40,951 bases of DNA, taken from assembly GCA_003427395.1 (NCBI GenBank), contig BFEA01000001.1, forward strand, positions 10,538,633 to 10,579,583, written 5' to 3'. The stretch's first letter is position 1; the number at the start of each line of letters is the position of its first letter. Of this stretch, positions 39,033 through 40,951 are shown in pieces. Below the pieces are notes generated by a model. The model made no database searches, was not told the DNA's origin, and was given only the letters and a program-made list of their open reading frames with translations. The stretch is from Chara braunii (lineage: Eukaryota > Streptophyta > Charophyceae > Charales > Characeae). The position numbers and the translations under genes are program-made.

Positions 39033-39432
39033 TCCCTCTTCTTTGGTGCGGCGATAAAGTTGTCTTCAGGGGATCAGGGAGCGCTCTAGCGAAGTTATTC
39101 AGGATCTGTGCTGGTGTCAGTCCGTGATCCGGGCATTGCAACAGTTCATCCATTATGGCCTTAAAGGTTGACGCACTCTTCCATTCACAGTCACTAATGT
39201 TAAGGATCAAAGACTCAGTCCTACGGGTCAGGTTCTTATCTTCGAACTTTTCTCTAAGGGCTTTGAAGAAGTCTTCAATCCGCATCTGTTGAGAAAACTC
39301 GACCACGGTTGTGCAGCCAACCTCTTTCATTAAAGAGATGGCGAAACTCATTGTGTTCCCTGCCATGCACAAATTTACCATTAATACCCGATCCCAGTAC
39401 GAAATCTTATGTGCATACACATACGTTCCCAT
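39022..39432 (-). pseudogene. E3 gag capsid-like domain
   Basis: This is the retrotransposon gag (capsid-like) domain: GTYVYAHKISYWDRVLMVNLCMAG, SFAISLMKEVGC, MRIEDFFKALREKFEDKN, WKSASTFKAIMDELLQCPDHGL and ILNNFARALPDPLKTTL. It lines up with the E1 domain (FVAFQALRDEADN, MDELVVVP and LLFRAMPETL). Frameshifts at both ends (near 39430 and 39030) separate it from the coiled-coil part and the RG-rich part. Confidence 0.82.
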
Positions 39433-40558
39433 AGCGGCTTCCCAATGGAAAATACTTCCTTCTTCCCATTATAACTCCATGGCAGTTTCACTTTCATCTT
39501 CTGCCTGGCTTCCTCCGCTTCTTCATCCTTCTCTTTCTTGACCCCTTTTCCTTTCCTGTCCCCATCATCACCATCATCGCCTCCATCTCCTCCCCCACCA
39601 CCAATTTTCAATTGTTTAATCACGGCGGGGTCCCTAAGTCTCTGGCAGAGAGCTTCATCTAACTGTTCCACATAATCGCGGACTCGCAAGTCAATCTGCG
39701 GCGAGGCATTATTCAGAAAGTTATTCCATGTATCAGCAAATTCTCCATGTTGTGCCTCTACTTTGGTTACGGTCTGATGAAGTACAGCGAGTTGTTCATT
39801 GGTATGGAGGAGAGTGTCATTGAGGAGGGTAAGTCTTTCTTCTACTGCAACTTGTTTCCCTTTCTGCTCCTGCAACATCTGCCGCAATCTCTCCCCCTCC
39901 TCTTTCATTTCCGTCTTCTCATCAACCTCTTTTCTCCTTTCTAGCAGCATGCGATTATGCAAGCTTGCTCTCTTTTCCTCCACCAACAACCGTTTCTCTG
40001 TCTCATCCTTCACTTTAGACAACAGTTTGAGGAAAGTTTCCTTCTCTTCCTCACTCTCTGCTGGCAGCTCCTCCCGAAATCCAAATTGGCCTAGCCAGTC
40101 CATTGCCTCCAACTGGCGCATCCGTATGCTTCCCATTTCGCTGCTCTCGGCCTGCTCCGCCAGTGGTTGACCTCTCCTTCTTTCCATTCTTTCTCCCACG
40201 ACTTTTTCTTCTTCTTCTTCTTCTTCTTCTTCTTCTTCTGTTTTTTTTTTTTCTTCTTCCATCAATTTCCTCTCCTTCTCCTTCATCTCCTTCTCCAACT
40301 TCTCTTTTTCTTCTTGCAGCTTCTTCTTCACTTCCTCCTCCTTTTTCTTTATCTTTTCCTCCTTTTCTTTCTTCTTTCCTACCAGATGGCGATTTACCTC
40401 AACCTGTTCTTCAGCTGTTTGGGCCTGTGTTGACTTCCCAAACCGTAGCACTGCATGGGAACAGAAGGTCCGTTGGAAGCCAAGAGGGAAAATGAAATGA
40501 AGGAGGGGGCCCCAGAGCACAGATAGGGCAGAAGTGAGAACATGGGGTAATCATCCAT
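39381..40558 (-). pseudogene. E3 gag N-terminal coiled-coil region
   Basis: An ATG at 40556-40558 in a CACCATGG context is the best start (MDDYPMFSLL), but it is out of frame with the long frame that runs from 40520 to 39381, so a frameshift is likely. The long frame is strongly charged: KEKEEKIKKKEEEVKKKLQEEKEKLEKEMKEK, a Glu run from a (TTC)n/(GAA)n tract (40206-40240), then MLLERRKEVDEKTEMKEEGERL and heptad-like AVEERLTLLNDTLL. It ends with a Gly/Asp-rich part and LPWSYNGKKEVF, the start of the capsid-like domain. Long N-terminal coiled coils are seen in E1 too. Confidence 0.75.
40206..40240. repeat. (TTC)n trinucleotide tract inside E3 gag
   Basis: A run of TTC units (GAA on the coding strand) encodes a poly-Glu stretch. 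A T-run (40242-40251) follows. Confidence 0.9.
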
Positions 40559-40951
40559 GGTGACTAGAAGCACAGGTGTGTGGCCTCCACCTCCTCACCA
40601 CTTAGACCTAACCCCTCCTACTGACTTACTAACTCTTGAGTGGGTCTAACTTTTGCTGATTGCTGAATACCTCCCCAGAACTATGTATATATATATATCG
40701 TCACAAATAGAACTGCCCGGTAAACCGTAGGCAGAGAGAGAGAAGAGGACAACAAACGAGGGGCTGTGACAAACTGTTTCGTCGGAGTTTCACCGACTCA
40801 TCAGGAGGCTGAACCCTCAACAGTCTACAGAATCCCCTCACTGATTACACTGTAAATGATAATCTACCTTAACCAAAATCAAAGTAGACTATCACTCACC
40901 CACACTAGATGGAAAACTCTACAGACTGTCGGTTCACACCCCATCACATGC
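40559..40951 (-). other. E3 5' leader (partial)
   Basis: This is non-coding sequence upstream of gag. Near 40588-40609 (minus) TCTAAGTGGTGAGGAG matches 19670-19686 before the E1 gag, showing the leaders are related. It contains TA and GA microsatellites (about 40684-40698 and 40733-40746) and the hammerhead motif. The leader or 5' LTR runs off the window. Confidence 0.65.
40771..40826 (-). ncRNA. hammerhead ribozyme motif (type III topology)
   Basis: All core elements are present on the minus strand in circular order. Helix III 5' strand is AGACTGT (40826-40820) and H17 is T (40819). Helix I is GAGG (40818-40815) and CCTC (40808-40805) with six-base loop GTTCAG. The CUGANGA box is CTGATGA (40804-40798). 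Helix II is GTCGG (40797-40793) and CCGAC (40785-40781) with seven-base loop TGAAACT. The GAAA box is 40780-40777 and the helix III 3' strand is ACAGTTT (40777-40771). Predicted cleavage is between 40819 and 40818. Hammerheads self-cleave RNA. Plant retrozymes carry type III versions in LTRs. Here it lies about 215 bases upstream of the gag ATG of E3. The cleavage triplet is GUU rather than the usual GUC. Confidence 0.85.

Larger units (their letters stand above)
34780..40951 (-). mobile_element. Ty3/gypsy element E3 (minus strand), best preserved copy, runs off the window
   Basis: From right to left it has a leader with a hammerhead ribozyme, then gag (40558-38427), protease (38196-37790), RT (about 37700-36900), RNase H (to about 36300), H2C2 and DDE integrase with a chromodomain-like tail (36119-34826), then the junction block and 3' LTR start at 34780. 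The 5' LTR is not in the window. RNase H and integrase catalytic residues are intact. RT motif A is changed (Asp to His) and stops break protease and RT. It is close to E1 and E2 in pol. Confidence 0.88.

Overview
This window is eukaryotic, repeat-dominated DNA from the green-plant lineage. My best guess is a charophyte-type (streptophyte alga) genome, but that is weak inference from element style and nothing in the window is diagnostic. There are runs of N (12213, 23074-23163, 37139), so it is a draft assembly. I found no intact host protein gene, no rRNA, no functional tRNA and no CRISPR. Almost all protein-like sequence belongs to decayed retroelements, which I number here for reference.

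Layout. (1) 1-7601, minus strand: a non-LTR retrotransposon (LINE) with its poly(A) tail at the window edge, a two-piece ORF1 with a zinc knuckle, and an ORF2 with an AP-endonuclease, a reverse transcriptase and a terminal Cys/His motif. (2) 8610-11998, plus strand: a badly decayed Ty3/gypsy copy (E0) bracketed by a 210-230 bp direct repeat. (3) 12000-16860: palindromic repeats, a chromodomain-bearing integrase remnant (13431-13955), a tRNA-derived SINE-like insertion (about 14690-14855), a dispersed repeat and a long (CT)n tract. (4) 16865-26548, plus strand: a structurally complete LTR retrotransposon (E1) with both LTRs, an initiator-Met-type primer-binding site, a 2 kb leader, gag, pol, a polypurine-like end and an AGAC target duplication. 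Its 5' LTR carries a 106 bp MITE whose empty site is preserved in the 3' LTR. (5) About 27107-32560, minus strand: a second Ty3/gypsy element (E2), split by a 1,298 bp solo-LTR-like insertion with a TCTC duplication. (6) 32600-34780: the second copy of the dispersed repeat, a nearly perfect 190 bp-arm hairpin, and the 3' LTR of the next element. (7) 34780 to the right edge, minus strand: a third, best preserved Ty3/gypsy element (E3), whose 5' leader contains a complete type III hammerhead ribozyme motif (40771-40826).

How the parts relate. E1, E2 and E3 share one pol architecture: protease, RT, RNase H, H2C2 and DDE integrase, then a chromodomain-like tail. They also share a block between the pol stop and the 3' LTR, and are related subfamilies. 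Each copy has lost at least one catalytic residue in RT, so none looks autonomous, and most stop codons sit at C-to-T or G-to-A positions. The most interesting items are the hammerhead ribozyme upstream of a gag gene, the long hairpin at 33.5-33.9 kb, and the two insertions with reconstructable empty sites.
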